64,000 bases of DNA from Ahniella affigens. GTDB taxonomy: Bacteria > Pseudomonadota > Gammaproteobacteria > Xanthomonadales > Ahniellaceae. Under the pieces are notes generated by a model, which had not been told where the DNA came from, did not search any database, and saw only the letters and a list, made by a program, of their open reading frames with translations. Below are positions 39,984 to 49,850 of the stretch, in pieces. The stretch spans positions 3,834,501 to 3,898,500 of the forward strand of contig NZ_CP027860.1 in assembly GCF_003015185.1 (NCBI RefSeq), given 5' to 3'. The first letter of the stretch is position 1, and every line of letters begins with the position of its first letter. A program made the position numbers and the translations under genes.

Positions 39984-41278
39984 CCTGTAGGGACTTTGGC
40001 CGATGCCTGCGGCTGCACTGCCAACTCACCGATCAGACGATCGCGCAGCACCAGGATCGGGGCTTGCCCGGGTTGCATCGCGAAAACCGCAAAACCGTTG
40101 CTGTAAAGCACGGTGCCATCGGCAGCCACATCGAACGCCACCACATGCCGCGCGAGCACTTGCGTGCCACCTTGCGGATCGCGCGCAAACAACTGCCAGC
40201 TGGCGGGCACGAGCGATGGCACCCCCAACACCTGGCGACCCGATTTGAGTGCCGCTTCCGCGTCCAAGCGCCGGCCCTGCACAATCAGCGCTTTCGCATC
40301 TTCGTTAAAGGGCTGGCCGGACGCACTCGTCAACGGCTTTCGCGTGTACATCAACGAGAAAAAGTTGAGGTAATGAAACAGCGCCCGCAATAGCCGAAAC
40401 GGCAACAGCAGCACATCGAGCGTTGCCTGACCGTGGCCGTAGCCCGCCCCCTCGTACGGCCGCCGCAGGTACAAGAGGTTCCCGTTCGGCGCGACGCGCG
40501 GCTGCAAGTAGTCAAAGGCCGGATCCTCGATGATCGTCTCCAACTCGCGCCGACCCGGGACAATCCATTGCAACGACGCGGGCCCATACAGAAAACCGCC
40601 TTCCGGGCCCCGTCCCAAGCCTGATGACTGGAACACGACGGCACCGGGCTGCCCGGGCACGTCGCAGGGAAATCGATCCGAGGTGTCGCCGGTACTGAGA
40701 TCGCGAATCTCCAACGTTTCGAGGTTCAGCACGCAAATGTTGGCAACGCCATTCGGAGCGCTTCTCGCGGCGTACAACTCGCGCCCATCGTTGCTGAGCC
40801 GAAGGCCCTCCAGACTCAGGTTCTGACGATGCAGCAGCCGCCGCTCTTCGCCAGTCCGCACGTTCAGCTCAAACAGCCCACCCGCGCCCTGGTCACTCAG
40901 GAAATAAAGCAGATGATCGGCGTCGCGGAACACTGCAGCGGCAAACCGCAGGTCTCGCTCCCCAGTCCCAATCTGACGCCGCGCCGCAAATGCCGTTGCA
41001 AACGCGGTCCCTTGCTTCCAGGCATGCAATTCCTGATGGCGCTCCTGACGACGCTCGATGTCTTCCAGAAACGGGCTGACCACTTCCTCAATCGGCTGGT
41101 CTTCGGTGCGCCGGTACAACTTGCCGTTTGCGAGGAACAACAACCCCGGAACGCGGCCGCCGAATCGCGGCAACGCAGTCGCCCCATCCGCTTCGGAACG
41201 GGCCAACATCCGCCAGATCTGGCGCAGCAGCCATGCGATGAGCAATACCAGACCAAGCAGAACGACGATTCGAATCAT
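39980..41278 (-). CDS. Membrane-anchored beta-propeller protein (hypothetical)
   Basis: This 432-residue protein has one N-terminal span (MIRIVVLLGLVLLIAWLL) and a large domain with TolB/WD-type repeats. Examples are blade-like stretches with D-G-R-E-L-Y-A-A-R near residue 165 and N-G-N-L-L-Y-L-R-R near 263. An inserted hydrophobic segment with L-F-H-Y-L-N-F-F-S-L-M-Y lies near 300. I recognise no family. An in-frame GTG three codons upstream is an alternative start. It converges on exoD with a 4-bp overlap. Confidence 0.65.
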   Translation of the reverse strand: MIRIVVLLGLVLLIAWLLRQIWRMLARSEADGATALPRFGGRVPGLLFLANGKLYRRTEDQPIEEVVSPFLEDIERRQERHQELHAWKQGTAFATAFAARRQIGTGERDLRFAAAVFRDADHLLYFLSDQGAGGLFELNVRTGEERRLLHRQNLSLEGLRLSNDGRELYAARSAPNGVANICVLNLETLEIRDLSTGDTSDRFPCDVPGQPGAVVFQSSGLGRGPEGGFLYGPASLQWIVPGRRELETIIEDPAFDYLQPRVAPNGNLLYLRRPYEGAGYGHGQATLDVLLLPFRLLRALFHYLNFFSLMYTRKPLTSASGQPFNEDAKALIVQGRRLDAEAALKSGRQVLGVPSLVPASWQLFARDPQGGTQVLARHVVAFDVAADGTVLYSNGFAVFAMQPGQAPILVLRDRLIGELAVQPQASAKVPTG

Positions 41279-41424
41279 GGCGAGCACTCGTGCGGGGACC
41301 GCTCAGGGTCGGTCGCCGCCGTCAGCGTGGCAACGCCCTGTGCAAAGCGTCATGGTGCGGCAAACCGCGATCGGGAACAAGGCGTAAGCCCTGATCCGCG
41401 CTCAATCGCTCGCGAGCCGATCGA

Positions 41425-42036
41425 TCAATCGAGTTGGCCTGCGTCGGGTGTTGGCGTGGGGGCTGGAGGCACCACTGGGGCGGTTTCGGCCCGACCATGG
41501 AGCATCGGACCAACCAGGTTCTCCCGCTTGACGAACCAATACGTGGTGATCGCGAGTAAATGCAGCGCGACCAGCACCATCAGGACGATTTTCAGCTGAT
41601 GGTGCAGCCCGGTGGCAAACGACTCCCAACCCGGGAGATATTGCAGCAGCGGCCCGTCGAACATGATGTCGTCTGAACTGAACAGCCCCGTGACGCCCTG
41701 CACCAGCAGTACGCCCCAGAGCGCAAACACAGCGAGCGCCCCGAGCGGGTTGTGGGCCACATAGCTGCCCGCCTTGCGCTGGCGGAAATGCCGGAGGTAG
41801 TCGAGCAAGGCCGATGGTCCAAACAGGCTGCTGCCAAATCGCGCGCTGGGCGGCCCGATGAAGCCCCAAGAAAGGCGTAGCGCGAGCACCGCGAGCAGGG
41901 TGTAACCGAAGTAAGCGTGCCAGTCGATATCGAGCCAGCCGAACTGCCCGGTCGCAAACATCAGGACGACCAGCAGGACCATCGCCCAATGACAGCCACG
42001 CACCACCACGTCCCAACGTTTGTCGACGTGACTCAT
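41425..42036 (-). CDS. Cytochrome b561 / Ni-Fe hydrogenase-type cytochrome b
   Basis: This 203-residue di-heme b-type membrane protein (PF01292 type) has four spans. Candidate heme ligands are His16 (RGCHWAM), His41 (WHAYFGY) and histidines in GLHHQLK and ALHLL. The C-terminal 20 residues are Pro-rich. Such proteins pass electrons from quinol to diheme or monoheme partners; no cytochrome c gene is adjacent. Its start overlaps the Mth938-like gene stop by four bases. Confidence 0.9.
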   Translation of the reverse strand: MSHVDKRWDVVVRGCHWAMVLLVVLMFATGQFGWLDIDWHAYFGYTLLAVLALRLSWGFIGPPSARFGSSLFGPSALLDYLRHFRQRKAGSYVAHNPLGALAVFALWGVLLVQGVTGLFSSDDIMFDGPLLQYLPGWESFATGLHHQLKIVLMVLVALHLLAITTYWFVKRENLVGPMLHGRAETAPVVPPAPTPTPDAGQLD

Positions 42037-42413
42037 GCCAGCACTCCGAGCAAGAAAATGGCTTGGACATGGCGATGCTCACCCACCAGCACATTGAACG
42101 TGCGCGCTGCCGCCGCGTTGTCCATGACTTCCAAACCCACGCGTTTGGCGAGAATCCGGGCACGCAACTCGGCACTCGGAAAGCGGAGACGTTCCCCTGT
42201 GCCGAGCAGCAAAATGTCGGGCTGGTCGGCGAGCACGGGATCAAGCAACTCGACGGTCAAATCGGAAAGGCCAGACAACACAAATGGCTTCGGCCCGCGG
42301 TTCGGGCAGAGCCAGAACGACGCGGTTTGCAGGCCCGAGTTGAGTCGGATCTGCGTGGCTTCGACTTTTTGCACCAAGTGCTGGTGCGCGGACTGCTGCA
42401 GATGGAGCTGCAT
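42033..42413 (-). CDS. Mth938-like domain protein (DUF498)
   Basis: This is a 126-residue protein of the Mth938/NDUFAF3 fold. The family pattern is seen in D-I-L-L-L-G-T-G-E-R-L-R-F-P near residue 66, then G-L-E-V-M-D-N-A-A-A-A-R-T-F-N-V-L near residue 92. The mitochondrial relative NDUFAF3 helps assemble complex I; bacterial roles are uncertain. It is coupled to the cytochrome b561 gene. Confidence 0.88.
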   Translation of the reverse strand: MQLHLQQSAHQHLVQKVEATQIRLNSGLQTASFWLCPNRGPKPFVLSGLSDLTVELLDPVLADQPDILLLGTGERLRFPSAELRARILAKRVGLEVMDNAAAARTFNVLVGEHRHVQAIFLLGVLA

Positions 42414-42419
42414 GCGGGC

Positions 42420-43052
42420 TTAGTCCGAGCGATTGCCGCCACGGCGCGTGGTCAGATTCTTGGCTCGGCCAAAGACCTTGGTCGGCCGTTTCGGGCCCTG
42501 ACCATCGCGGCTCTTACTGGCAGCGCCGAAGTTGGCGGCTTTCGGCTTGCCATAAACCCGACCCTTGCTCGGAGCACGGCGGTCACGCGGCGCCTCGTCG
42601 TCACGGGCAACACTGCGGCGACCGCGCGGGGCTTCGTCGTCACGGGCAAAGCTGCGGCGACCACGTGGGGCCTCGTCGTCACGGGCAAACGTACGGCGGG
42701 CATTGGCCCGCTCGGGCCTGGCGGTTGGGCGTTCGGCCTGCTTGGGCGCCGGCTTCGGCAGGCCGGGCACATCCAGCTTCGGTTCTTTGGCGCGCTTGAA
42801 CAGCACAGCAACATGCCCAATGCGCTGCACGAGCTCCGCGCCGGTGCGTTCGACCAGCGCCGCAACGGCTGCGTCCCGCTCAGCACGGTCTTCGCCCGCG
42901 GTCTTGAGTTTGATCAGCTCATGCTGAGCCAGAGCCTCTTCGAGAGCAGCCACCACGGCATCGGTCAAACCCTGGGCACCCAGCATGACCACTGGCTTCA
43001 GGGAGTGGGCCAGGCCACGCAAGTATCGGATTTGGGCAGAATTCAGCGACAT
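42420..43052 (-). CDS. yhbY: YhbY-type RNA-binding protein with repetitive Arg-rich tail
   Basis: This is a 210-residue protein. Residues 1-96 are a CRS1-YhbY (CRM) domain, with L-R-G-L-A-H-S-L-K-P-V-V-M-L-G near residue 11 and the GxxG-like loop in V-M-L-G-A-Q-G. This fold binds pre-50S ribosomal RNA. The remaining 115 residues are a basic tail unlike the E. coli protein, which ends at about 97. The tail includes three 13-residue repeats of the form FARDDEAPRGRRS (122-160). The tail probably gives extra RNA or ribosome contact. Confidence 0.9.
   Translation of the reverse strand: MSLNSAQIRYLRGLAHSLKPVVMLGAQGLTDAVVAALEEALAQHELIKLKTAGEDRAERDAAVAALVERTGAELVQRIGHVAVLFKRAKEPKLDVPGLPKPAPKQAERPTARPERANARRTFARDDEAPRGRRSFARDDEAPRGRRSVARDDEAPRDRRAPSKGRVYGKPKAANFGAASKSRDGQGPKRPTKVFGRAKNLTTRRGGNRSD
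42573..42689. repeat. Three 39-bp in-frame tandem repeats in the yhbY tail
   Basis: The block centred on CTCGTCGTCACGGGCAAA recurs three times at 39-bp spacing, encoding a 13-residue unit. Copies differ mostly at third positions, so the repeat is old or under coding selection. Confidence 0.85.
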
Positions 43053-43124
43053 GAGAGCTCGTTGACAGAGGCTTTTCGGGCAGAAAGGGTATCATGCGCA
43101 CCTGAACCCGCATGAAGCAACGCT

Positions 43125-43754
43125 GTGACACGAAGCAAATCCAGCCATCGATGGCTGCAGGAACACTTCTCCGACCCCTTTGTCAAAAAGGCCCAGAGTG
43201 AGGGCTTGCGCTCGCGCGCGGCCTACAAACTCGAAGAGCTGATGGAGCGCGATCACCTGATCAAGCCGGGGATGACCGTCGTCGACCTGGGTGCCGCCCC
43301 GGGCGGCTGGTCGCAAATGGCCAAGCGCTCGCTCCATGGTCGGGGCAGCGTCTTCGCGCTCGACATCCTGGACATGGACGAAATTCCCGGGGTCACCTTC
43401 CTGAAAGGCGACTTTCGTGAAGAAAACGTGCTCAAGCAATTCGAACAGTTGCTCAACGGCGCAGAAGTTGACCTTGTGCTCTCCGATATGGCCCCCAATA
43501 TGAGTGGCGTGAGTCAGGTCGACCAGATCCGTTCCATGGAACTGGCTGAACTGGCTCGGGATTTTGCCGATCAACACCTGCGCGACGGTGGCACCTTTCT
43601 GGTGAAACTGTTCCAGGGAATCGGATTTGATCTGTACTTGAAGGACTTGCGCAGCCGCTACCAGAAGGTGACGATGCGCAAGCCAAAGGCCTCGCGGGCA
43701 AGGAGCCCGGAGGTGTACGCCCTGGCCACTGGCTTTGGGCTCAAAAAGAAGTGA
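43125..43754 (+). CDS. rlmE: 23S rRNA 2'-O-ribose U2552 methyltransferase
   Basis: This is a 209-residue FtsJ/RrmJ protein. The SAM site is [13 protein letters not shown] (about 53-65), and the K-D-K-E tetrad is represented by the Lys in [16 protein letters not shown] near 123, the Lys in TFLVKLFQG and a late Glu. The start is a GTG (GTG ACA CGA AGC); this is the family's usual N terminus. It modifies the A loop of the 50S subunit. It is followed immediately by ftsH, the classic heat-shock pairing. Confidence 0.96.
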   Translation: MTRSKSSHRWLQEHFSDPFVKKAQSEGLRSRAAYKLEELMERDHLIKPGMTVVDLGAAPGGWSQMAKRSLHGRGSVFALDILDMDEIPGVTFLKGDFREENVLKQFEQLLNGAEVDLVLSDMAPNMSGVSQVDQIRSMELAELARDFADQHLRDGGTFLVKLFQGIGFDLYLKDLRSRYQKVTMRKPKASRARSPEVYALATGFGLKKK

Positions 43755-43764
43755 GGACCGACGC

Positions 43765-45669
43765 GTGTTGAACGATTGGGCAAAAAATGTATTGATCTGG
43801 CTGGTCATCGCCCTGGTGCTGGTGGCTGTGTTTCAGAGCTTTGCGCCGGGCAATGGCGGCGCCACGGAAATGCCGTACTCGCGTTTCCTGGATCAGGTCC
43901 ACGAACAACGCGTGGCCAAGGTTGAATTCCAGGTCGACGGCCGGGAAATCCGTGGCGAAATGAAGAGTGGTGAGAAATTCATCACCCAACGCCCGGATCT
44001 GGACCTGCGCCTGATCGACGATCTGAATAAGTCCAAAGTCGAGATGATTCAGAAGCCGGCGCCGAAGGAAAGCCTGCTGGTCAACTTCCTGATCAGCGCG
44101 CTGCCCTTCCTGCTGTTCATTGGCGTGTTGATCTACTTCATGCGCCAGATGCAGGCGGGTGCCGGTGGTCGCGGCGCGATGAATTTTGGCCGCTCACGCG
44201 CCCGTTTGCAGGGCGAGGACCAGGTCAAGATCACGTTTGCCGACGTCGCCGGTGTTGATGAAGCCAAGGATGAAGTGCAGGAACTCGTCGAATTCCTGCG
44301 CGATCCGGGCAAATTCCAGAAGCTTGGCGGCCGTATTCCGCGCGGCGTGCTGATGGTGGGCTCGCCGGGTACCGGTAAAACGCTGCTCGCGAAGGCTATT
44401 GCGGGCGAGGCCAAGGTGCCGTTCTTCACGATCTCGGGTTCCGATTTCGTCGAAATGTTTGTCGGTGTCGGCGCGAGCCGAGTCCGCGACATGTTCGAGC
44501 AGGCCAAGCGCCACGCGCCGTGCATCATCTTCATCGACGAAATCGACGCGGTCGGCCGCCATCGCGGCGCCGGTCTCGGCGGTGGTCATGACGAGCGCGA
44601 GCAGACCTTGAATCAGCTGCTGGTTGAAATGGACGGCTTCGAAGGCAACGAAGGCATCATTGTCATTGCGGCAACCAATCGTCCGGACGTGCTCGACCCG
44701 GCGCTGCTACGCCCTGGCCGCTTTGACCGTCAGGTCGTGGTGCCATTGCCGGATCTCCGTGGCCGCGAACAGATCCTGAAAGTCCACATGCGCAAAGTGC
44801 CGCTGGGTGACGATGTCGAACCCTCCCGCATCGCCCGTGGCACGCCGGGATTCTCGGGCGCCGATTTGGCCAACTTGGTCAACGAAGCCGCGCTGTTTGC
44901 AGCCCGCGCGAACTCGAAGAATGTTCGTATGGAGCATTTCGAGCGCGCCAAGGACAAGATCCTGATGGGCACCGAGCGCAAGTCGATGGTCATGAGTGAC
45001 CAGGAGAAGAAGCTCACGGCTTATCACGAGGCGGGTCACGCCATTGTGGGGCGCCTGGTGCCGGAGCATGATCCGGTCTACAAGGTGTCGATCATTCCGC
45101 GCGGTCGCGCACTCGGCGTCACGATGTTCCTACCGGAGGAAGACCGGTACAGCCAGTCGAAGCAACTGCTGGAGTGCCGCCTCGCGACGCTTTACGGCGG
45201 CCGCATTGCCGAGGAACTGATCTTTGGCACCGAGCATGTGACCACGGGGGCATCGAACGACATCCAACGTGCGACACAGTTGGCACGTGCGATGGTCACC
45301 AAGTACGGCTTGTCGGCCGAGATGGGCCCGATGGCCTATGCGGACGAAGAAGAGGAAGTGTTTCTTGGCCGCTCGGTGACGCAGCACAAAGCCGTATCTG
45401 GCACCACCGCCACCCGTATCGACGTCGAAGTCCGCAAGATCATCGACGCGTCTTACAACAAGGCGACCGAACTGCTCAAAGCCAACCTGGACAAGATGCA
45501 TCTGATGGCCGAAGCGCTGCTGCAATGGGAAACTATTGATAGCGAGCAAATCGACGAGATCATGGCAGGCAAGAAGCCCGGCGCACCGAAGAGCTGGGGC
45601 GACAAGCCGGAGAAACCGAGCTCGTCGGCCGAAGGCGGCAATTTCACGGACGCCGCGCAGCCCACCTGA
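43765..45669 (+). CDS. ftsH: ATP-dependent zinc metalloprotease FtsH
   Basis: This is a 634-residue inner-membrane AAA+ protease. Spans are at about 8-26 and 104-126. Walker A is GSPGTGKT (199-206), Walker B FIDEID (256-261), and the zinc site HEAGH (421-425). It degrades misfolded membrane proteins and regulators such as LpxC and sigma-32. The GTG at 43765 ([10 protein letters not shown]) is chosen because GAGG lies about eight bases upstream, overlapping the rlmE stop region. Confidence 0.97.
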   Translation: MLNDWAKNVLIWLVIALVLVAVFQSFAPGNGGATEMPYSRFLDQVHEQRVAKVEFQVDGREIRGEMKSGEKFITQRPDLDLRLIDDLNKSKVEMIQKPAPKESLLVNFLISALPFLLFIGVLIYFMRQMQAGAGGRGAMNFGRSRARLQGEDQVKITFADVAGVDEAKDEVQELVEFLRDPGKFQKLGGRIPRGVLMVGSPGTGKTLLAKAIAGEAKVPFFTISGSDFVEMFVGVGASRVRDMFEQAKRHAPCIIFIDEIDAVGRHRGAGLGGGHDEREQTLNQLLVEMDGFEGNEGIIVIAATNRPDVLDPALLRPGRFDRQVVVPLPDLRGREQILKVHMRKVPLGDDVEPSRIARGTPGFSGADLANLVNEAALFAARANSKNVRMEHFERAKDKILMGTERKSMVMSDQEKKLTAYHEAGHAIVGRLVPEHDPVYKVSIIPRGRALGVTMFLPEEDRYSQSKQLLECRLATLYGGRIAEELIFGTEHVTTGASNDIQRATQLARAMVTKYGLSAEMGPMAYADEEEEVFLGRSVTQHKAVSGTTATRIDVEVRKIIDASYNKATELLKANLDKMHLMAEALLQWETIDSEQIDEIMAGKKPGAPKSWGDKPEKPSSSAEGGNFTDAAQPT

Positions 45670-45936
45670 CGCGTGTCGGCTGGCTTCCGTCATCTACCCG
45701 TTCCGGCGCTGATCAACAGCGCCGAATGGACCCTGCGACCGGTTATCACGCGCCGTGACCATGAGCTGCGCGAACAGGCATTGCGGGCCGCGCGCATCCG
45801 GAGTCGCGGACAACCCCGATGCCGTGCCGGGCTTTGGTATCTGGTCGAACACAAAGTCGCACGCACACTGATCGGAGTGCTGCAGCATGCGCCGGCATCC
45901 GGACGCGGGCGTGCCGCAACGGGCCGCTTCTACCCG

Positions 45937-46551
45937 ATGCCCGACATGCCGTATCCCGATCCCCTGATTCGCGAAGCTGCTTTGCTGCTCAAAGCCCGAG
46001 CCGGTGATGCTCATGCTAAAGCACAGCAGGCGCAGAGCCGGCGACGGATCGCTTACTGGTCTGAGCAGTTCTCGATTCCGAGTGACTATGCGACTCGGCA
46101 TCAACTGCAGCCGATTCCTGAGCCCCTGCACCTGCATTACGCCGGCCGCGACTGCGTCGGCCGCTCGATCTGGCTGGAGTTCAATACGCGCATCAGCTGG
46201 CTCGCGATGCAACGAGCCGCCTTGGAACAGGGCATTCAACTCGACGTGGTCTCGGCATTTCGCAGTATCGAGTACCAGGCCGACATCTGGACAAGGAAGC
46301 GCGCGCGCGGCCAAAGCACCGCTGACATTCTCAGCGTCAATGTGCCGCCCGGCTATAGTGAGCACCACAGTGGTCGCGCCATCGACATCAGCACCCCTGG
46401 CATTGGTCCGGCCGAACCCGCCTTTGCCGACACGCCAGCATTCCGCTGGTTGCAGCAGCACGCTCACCACTTCGGCTTCCACCTGAGCTTTCCGGAGCAC
46501 AATCCGCATGGTGTGATGTACGAACCGTGGCACTGGTGCTTCCGAAGATAA
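45937..46551 (+). CDS. M15-family D-Ala-D-Ala carboxypeptidase-like peptidase
   Basis: This is a 204-residue protein with an M15B/VanY-type fold. The zinc site is S-E-H-H-S-G-R-A-I-D (His143, Asp150) plus His199 in EPWHW, with the catalytic Glu196. It would trim peptidoglycan stem peptides. No signal peptide is seen from this start. The frame stays open back to a GTG at 45673, adding 88 residues that include an R-A-A-R-I-R-S-R-G stretch but no recognisable domain. I could not decide between the two starts from Shine-Dalgarno signals; the shorter form covers the whole known domain. Confidence 0.78.
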   Translation: MPDMPYPDPLIREAALLLKARAGDAHAKAQQAQSRRRIAYWSEQFSIPSDYATRHQLQPIPEPLHLHYAGRDCVGRSIWLEFNTRISWLAMQRAALEQGIQLDVVSAFRSIEYQADIWTRKRARGQSTADILSVNVPPGYSEHHSGRAIDISTPGIGPAEPAFADTPAFRWLQQHAHHFGFHLSFPEHNPHGVMYEPWHWCFRR

Positions 46552-46644
46552 GCACGTCACTGAATCAGCAACGCTGCCGCGAGCAATTGTTCGAATGATG
46601 CTTGAGTAGCCGACCAAGGCGGGGTAACGCCTGTAGGGCTTCGG

Positions 46645-49287
46645 CTATTTCGCCTCACGGGCCTGCTTGATCCGCTCCAGGTTCTTCTGCACCCGTTTCC
46701 GCTCTGGATGGCCTTCCGGATACCACTTCGAAATCACGGTCAGCGCTTGCTGCTGAGTTGCCACCGCCTCGGCATGGCGACCCAATGCCGTCAGTGCTCG
46801 CGCCCGTCCTTCCAAACCTTGCGCCTGTTCGGCCTGCTCACTGGCGCCACGTTCGGCCAGGCCAGCCAAGGCGAGATCGGCCTCGACCAACGCCGCCTCG
46901 CCGTCGCCCAGCATGGCCATCACCCCGGCTCGATTCGCCCGGATGATGTCGCATTGCAAATGGGTGATCGCTTGCTCCGTGCAAATCGCGGCGCCGCGAT
47001 CCAGGAAGGGTCGCGCGGCCTTGGGTCCGAATTCCCAAAGCGTGGCCAGCGCGCGCATTCGAAGCGGATGCAGCACAAGAGGACTCCCCAACTCGTCGTA
47101 CATCGCGATGGCCGCATCCAGATCGGCAATGCCGCGCGTCGTATCGCCGGCCTCGACACGATCGAAGCCCACGTCGACCAACGCGTCAGCGGTCCAGGGG
47201 TGTGCCGCAGGAAAATTCTTTCGGGCGATCGCGAGCTTCTCTTCATTGGTGCGAACAGCGTCGTCAAGTCGGCCACGGCGGTAGTCGATCAACGCCTTGA
47301 GGCTCAACATCAGGATCAGGTTCGGCGCCTGATCGCCCATGGCGCGCCGGGTCACGGTAATGGCCTCGTTGGCGATTGGCTCAGCTTCGTCAATCCGGCT
47401 GGCGTTGTGGAGCGCCGTCGCGTAGTTGAACAACGCCACGCCAAGATCCAACTCATTGACGGGTTGCATCCGCTTGGTGAGTGCGACCACTCGGCCCATG
47501 ATTGCTAAAGAATCCGCCCGCCTGCCCTCCGCTTCACGCACGCCGGCCAAGGCTTGCAGCGCATTGCTCAAATCCTGGTCTTGCTTCGCACCCGGCACGT
47601 CGAGAATCGCGACGGCTTCTTCGATGTAAGGCGCCGCGGCGCGACTATTACCCGCATAGCTTTCGACCACCCCGCGGTTCACCAGGCCTTCCGCAATGAC
47701 CGGGTGGTTCGCGGGGTAAATCCGTCGTGCCTGCGCGAGCGATTTGTCAAACAGCACCGCGGCGTCAGCGAAGCGTCCCTGCCCGGCACGGATCTCGCCA
47801 AAATCATCCCAGAGGTCCACCTGCAATTTCGGATCATCAGTCAGGCTGTCAATGCGCACCATGGCCTGATCAAATGCATCGGCCAGGGAGGCCGGTCGGT
47901 CGCCCGGCGCTTGCATCGGATCATTCATGATGAACGTATCCATCATGAATTGCTTGACGCGCTGCGTGCGGGCCTCGGCCTCAGTCGTCACGGTCAACGC
48001 CTGCTCGGCCTGCTGTTTGGAAGCCTCAGCATGCGCTCTCGCCTGTCTTGCGGCGTCCGCCTGCCACAACGCCAATGCCAGACCAACAATCAAACCGAGC
48101 ACCGTCACCATCGCACTGCCGACCGCCAACCGATGCCGACCAACAAACTTGCGGAGCCGATACGTCGCGGTATCAGCCTGCGCGCGAATCGGTCGACCGT
48201 CCAGCCAGCGCTGCAGATCTTCCGTAAAAGACTGCGCATTGGGGTAGCGGCGCTCCGGCTCTGACTGCGTGGCCTTCAGCGCGATGATGTCGAGGTCATG
48301 GTCAATCGCACCGTTGATTGTTGCCGTGAGCTGGCCTGGCTGCTTCCGAAGCAGCGCGCTGGGCGCCGGAAACTGCTCACTACGGACGAGATCAGCGAGT
48401 ACTTCCAGACGCGCACCGCGCCGCTGATGCGGCAATTGGCCGCTCAAGAGTTCGAACAGGACAAGGCCCAATGCATAGACATCGGTTGCCGTACCGATCC
48501 GTTGCCCGAATACCTGCTCCGGTGCCGCATACGCTGGCGACAAGGCTCTGAGCCCAGTCGCCGTTTCGTGCTCATCTGGATCTTCTGCGTCGAGCAATTT
48601 GGCGATCCCGAAATCGAGCAAATGCGCGTGGCCGGTGGCATCAACCAGAATATTGGATGGCTTCAAGTCGCGATGCACGATGAGTTGGGCTTGCGCGTGC
48701 GAGAGGGCCTCGCTTGCTTCCAGCAACAGGCGTACACGTGCCCGGACATCGGGTTGGACTCGGGCGACATAGTCGTTCAGCGGCTCACCTTCAACGAAGG
48801 CCATGGCATACCAGGGCCGTCCGTCAGCACTGATGCCACCATCGATGAACGCGGCAATGCGTGGATGCGACAGCTGCGCCAGAATCCGGCACTCTTGCTG
48901 AAACCGTCTCTTCAGGTCGGGATGTGTCAGCCCAATATGCAAAAGCTTCAGTGCAACCCGTTGGCGAAAACCATCGTGTGAGCGCTCCGCCAGCCACACC
49001 TCACCCATACCGCCGCGGCCGAGCAACGATCGCAGGGTAAAGCCGCCGATGCAGTCACCGGCCTGAGTCGCGCGGGCCCGCAGCGCGTCCGGCGTCTGTG
49101 GTGGTGTGGCGACAAACCCGCGGTCGAGAATGCCCGAGCTCGTGTCGGCGTATACCAAGAGGCGCGCCAATTCGCGATGCAACGCCGGGTCCTGATCCCG
49201 CAGTGCGGCGAGTGCCTGTTGACGCTCAGTCGTTGGCAAGTCGACGAAGTCGTCAAACATCGCAAGCGCCCGTGCCATCACCGTCAT
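46645..49287 (-). CDS. TPR-containing membrane Ser/Thr kinase, partner of the ECF sigma factor
   Basis: This is an 880-residue protein. An N-terminal helical region (1-80) precedes an intact Hanks kinase: GRGGMGEVW (90-98), VALK Lys114, HRDLKPSN (205-212), DFGIAK (225-230) and APEQ (255-258). A membrane span follows at about 387-408. The C-terminal half is a long array of TPR-like helices, for example D-A-A-V-L-F-D-K-S-L-A-Q-A near residue 505. It overlaps the sigma gene by four bases and has a strong GGAGGG site. The pairing fits ECF43-type systems such as PknS-EcfK of Xanthomonas citri, in which the kinase activates the sigma factor; the match to that group is inference. Confidence 0.9.
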   Translation of the reverse strand: MTVMARALAMFDDFVDLPTTERQQALAALRDQDPALHRELARLLVYADTSSGILDRGFVATPPQTPDALRARATQAGDCIGGFTLRSLLGRGGMGEVWLAERSHDGFRQRVALKLLHIGLTHPDLKRRFQQECRILAQLSHPRIAAFIDGGISADGRPWYAMAFVEGEPLNDYVARVQPDVRARVRLLLEASEALSHAQAQLIVHRDLKPSNILVDATGHAHLLDFGIAKLLDAEDPDEHETATGLRALSPAYAAPEQVFGQRIGTATDVYALGLVLFELLSGQLPHQRRGARLEVLADLVRSEQFPAPSALLRKQPGQLTATINGAIDHDLDIIALKATQSEPERRYPNAQSFTEDLQRWLDGRPIRAQADTATYRLRKFVGRHRLAVGSAMVTVLGLIVGLALALWQADAARQARAHAEASKQQAEQALTVTTEAEARTQRVKQFMMDTFIMNDPMQAPGDRPASLADAFDQAMVRIDSLTDDPKLQVDLWDDFGEIRAGQGRFADAAVLFDKSLAQARRIYPANHPVIAEGLVNRGVVESYAGNSRAAAPYIEEAVAILDVPGAKQDQDLSNALQALAGVREAEGRRADSLAIMGRVVALTKRMQPVNELDLGVALFNYATALHNASRIDEAEPIANEAITVTRRAMGDQAPNLILMLSLKALIDYRRGRLDDAVRTNEEKLAIARKNFPAAHPWTADALVDVGFDRVEAGDTTRGIADLDAAIAMYDELGSPLVLHPLRMRALATLWEFGPKAARPFLDRGAAICTEQAITHLQCDIIRANRAGVMAMLGDGEAALVEADLALAGLAERGASEQAEQAQGLEGRARALTALGRHAEAVATQQQALTVISKWYPEGHPERKRVQKNLERIKQAREAK

Positions 49288-49850
49288 GTCGAGCCCTCCG
49301 GGGCCAAGCGGCTCAACAGGAACGCACGGGCTTTCCGCCAATCGCGTTTTGTGGTGCTGAGGCTCTGCCCCAGCGTGTCGCTGGCCGCTTCAAGACTCAA
49401 GCCAGCAAAGAAGCGCAGTTCGACCAGTGTTGCCAATTCCGGAGCTGCATGTTCGAGCGCCTCCAGGGCCGCATTGACGGCCAACACATCATCTGACGCA
49501 TCCGCGGGTCCAGCAAGCGCGTCGGCGGCCGAGAATGTGGTCCGATGGAAACCGCCACCACGCTTGCCCGCTTGCGCCTCGCGGGCATCATCAATTGCGA
49601 TCTGCCGCATGACCCGCGCCGCAAGCGAGCAGAAGTGCTGGTGGTCCTCGACCGTCCATTGGCCGTTTCGAGACAGCCGAAGATAGGTTTCATGCACCAG
49701 CGAGGTGTCGCCTAGCCCCCCACTCTGGCCACGCGCCACCTGCATCGCCGCAAGTTGCTTCAATTCGGCATAAAGCTGTGCGAACAGCCGGTCTTTGGCA
49801 TCCGAATCGCCAGATCGGGCAGCATGCAACCACTGCGTGATGTCGTTCAT
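49284..49850 (-). CDS. ECF-type RNA polymerase sigma factor
   Basis: This is a 188-residue sigma factor. The region 2 core is seen in L-F-A-Q-L-Y-A-E-L-K-Q-L-A near residue 21 and S-L-V-H-E-T-Y-L-R-L near 50. Region 4 has E-L-R-F-F-A-G-L-S-L-E-E-A-type helix-turn-helix around residues 143-175, ending T-K-R-D-W-R-K-A-R-A-F. This resembles the TIGR02999/Sig-70_X6 group, often encoded beside Ser/Thr kinases. There is no anti-sigma gene; regulation by phosphorylation through the overlapping kinase is likely. The ATG at 49850 is chosen over an extension of 41 codons with no sigma similarity. Confidence 0.9.
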   Translation of the reverse strand: MNDITQWLHAARSGDSDAKDRLFAQLYAELKQLAAMQVARGQSGGLGDTSLVHETYLRLSRNGQWTVEDHQHFCSLAARVMRQIAIDDAREAQAGKRGGGFHRTTFSAADALAGPADASDDVLAVNAALEALEHAAPELATLVELRFFAGLSLEAASDTLGQSLSTTKRDWRKARAFLLSRLAPEGST

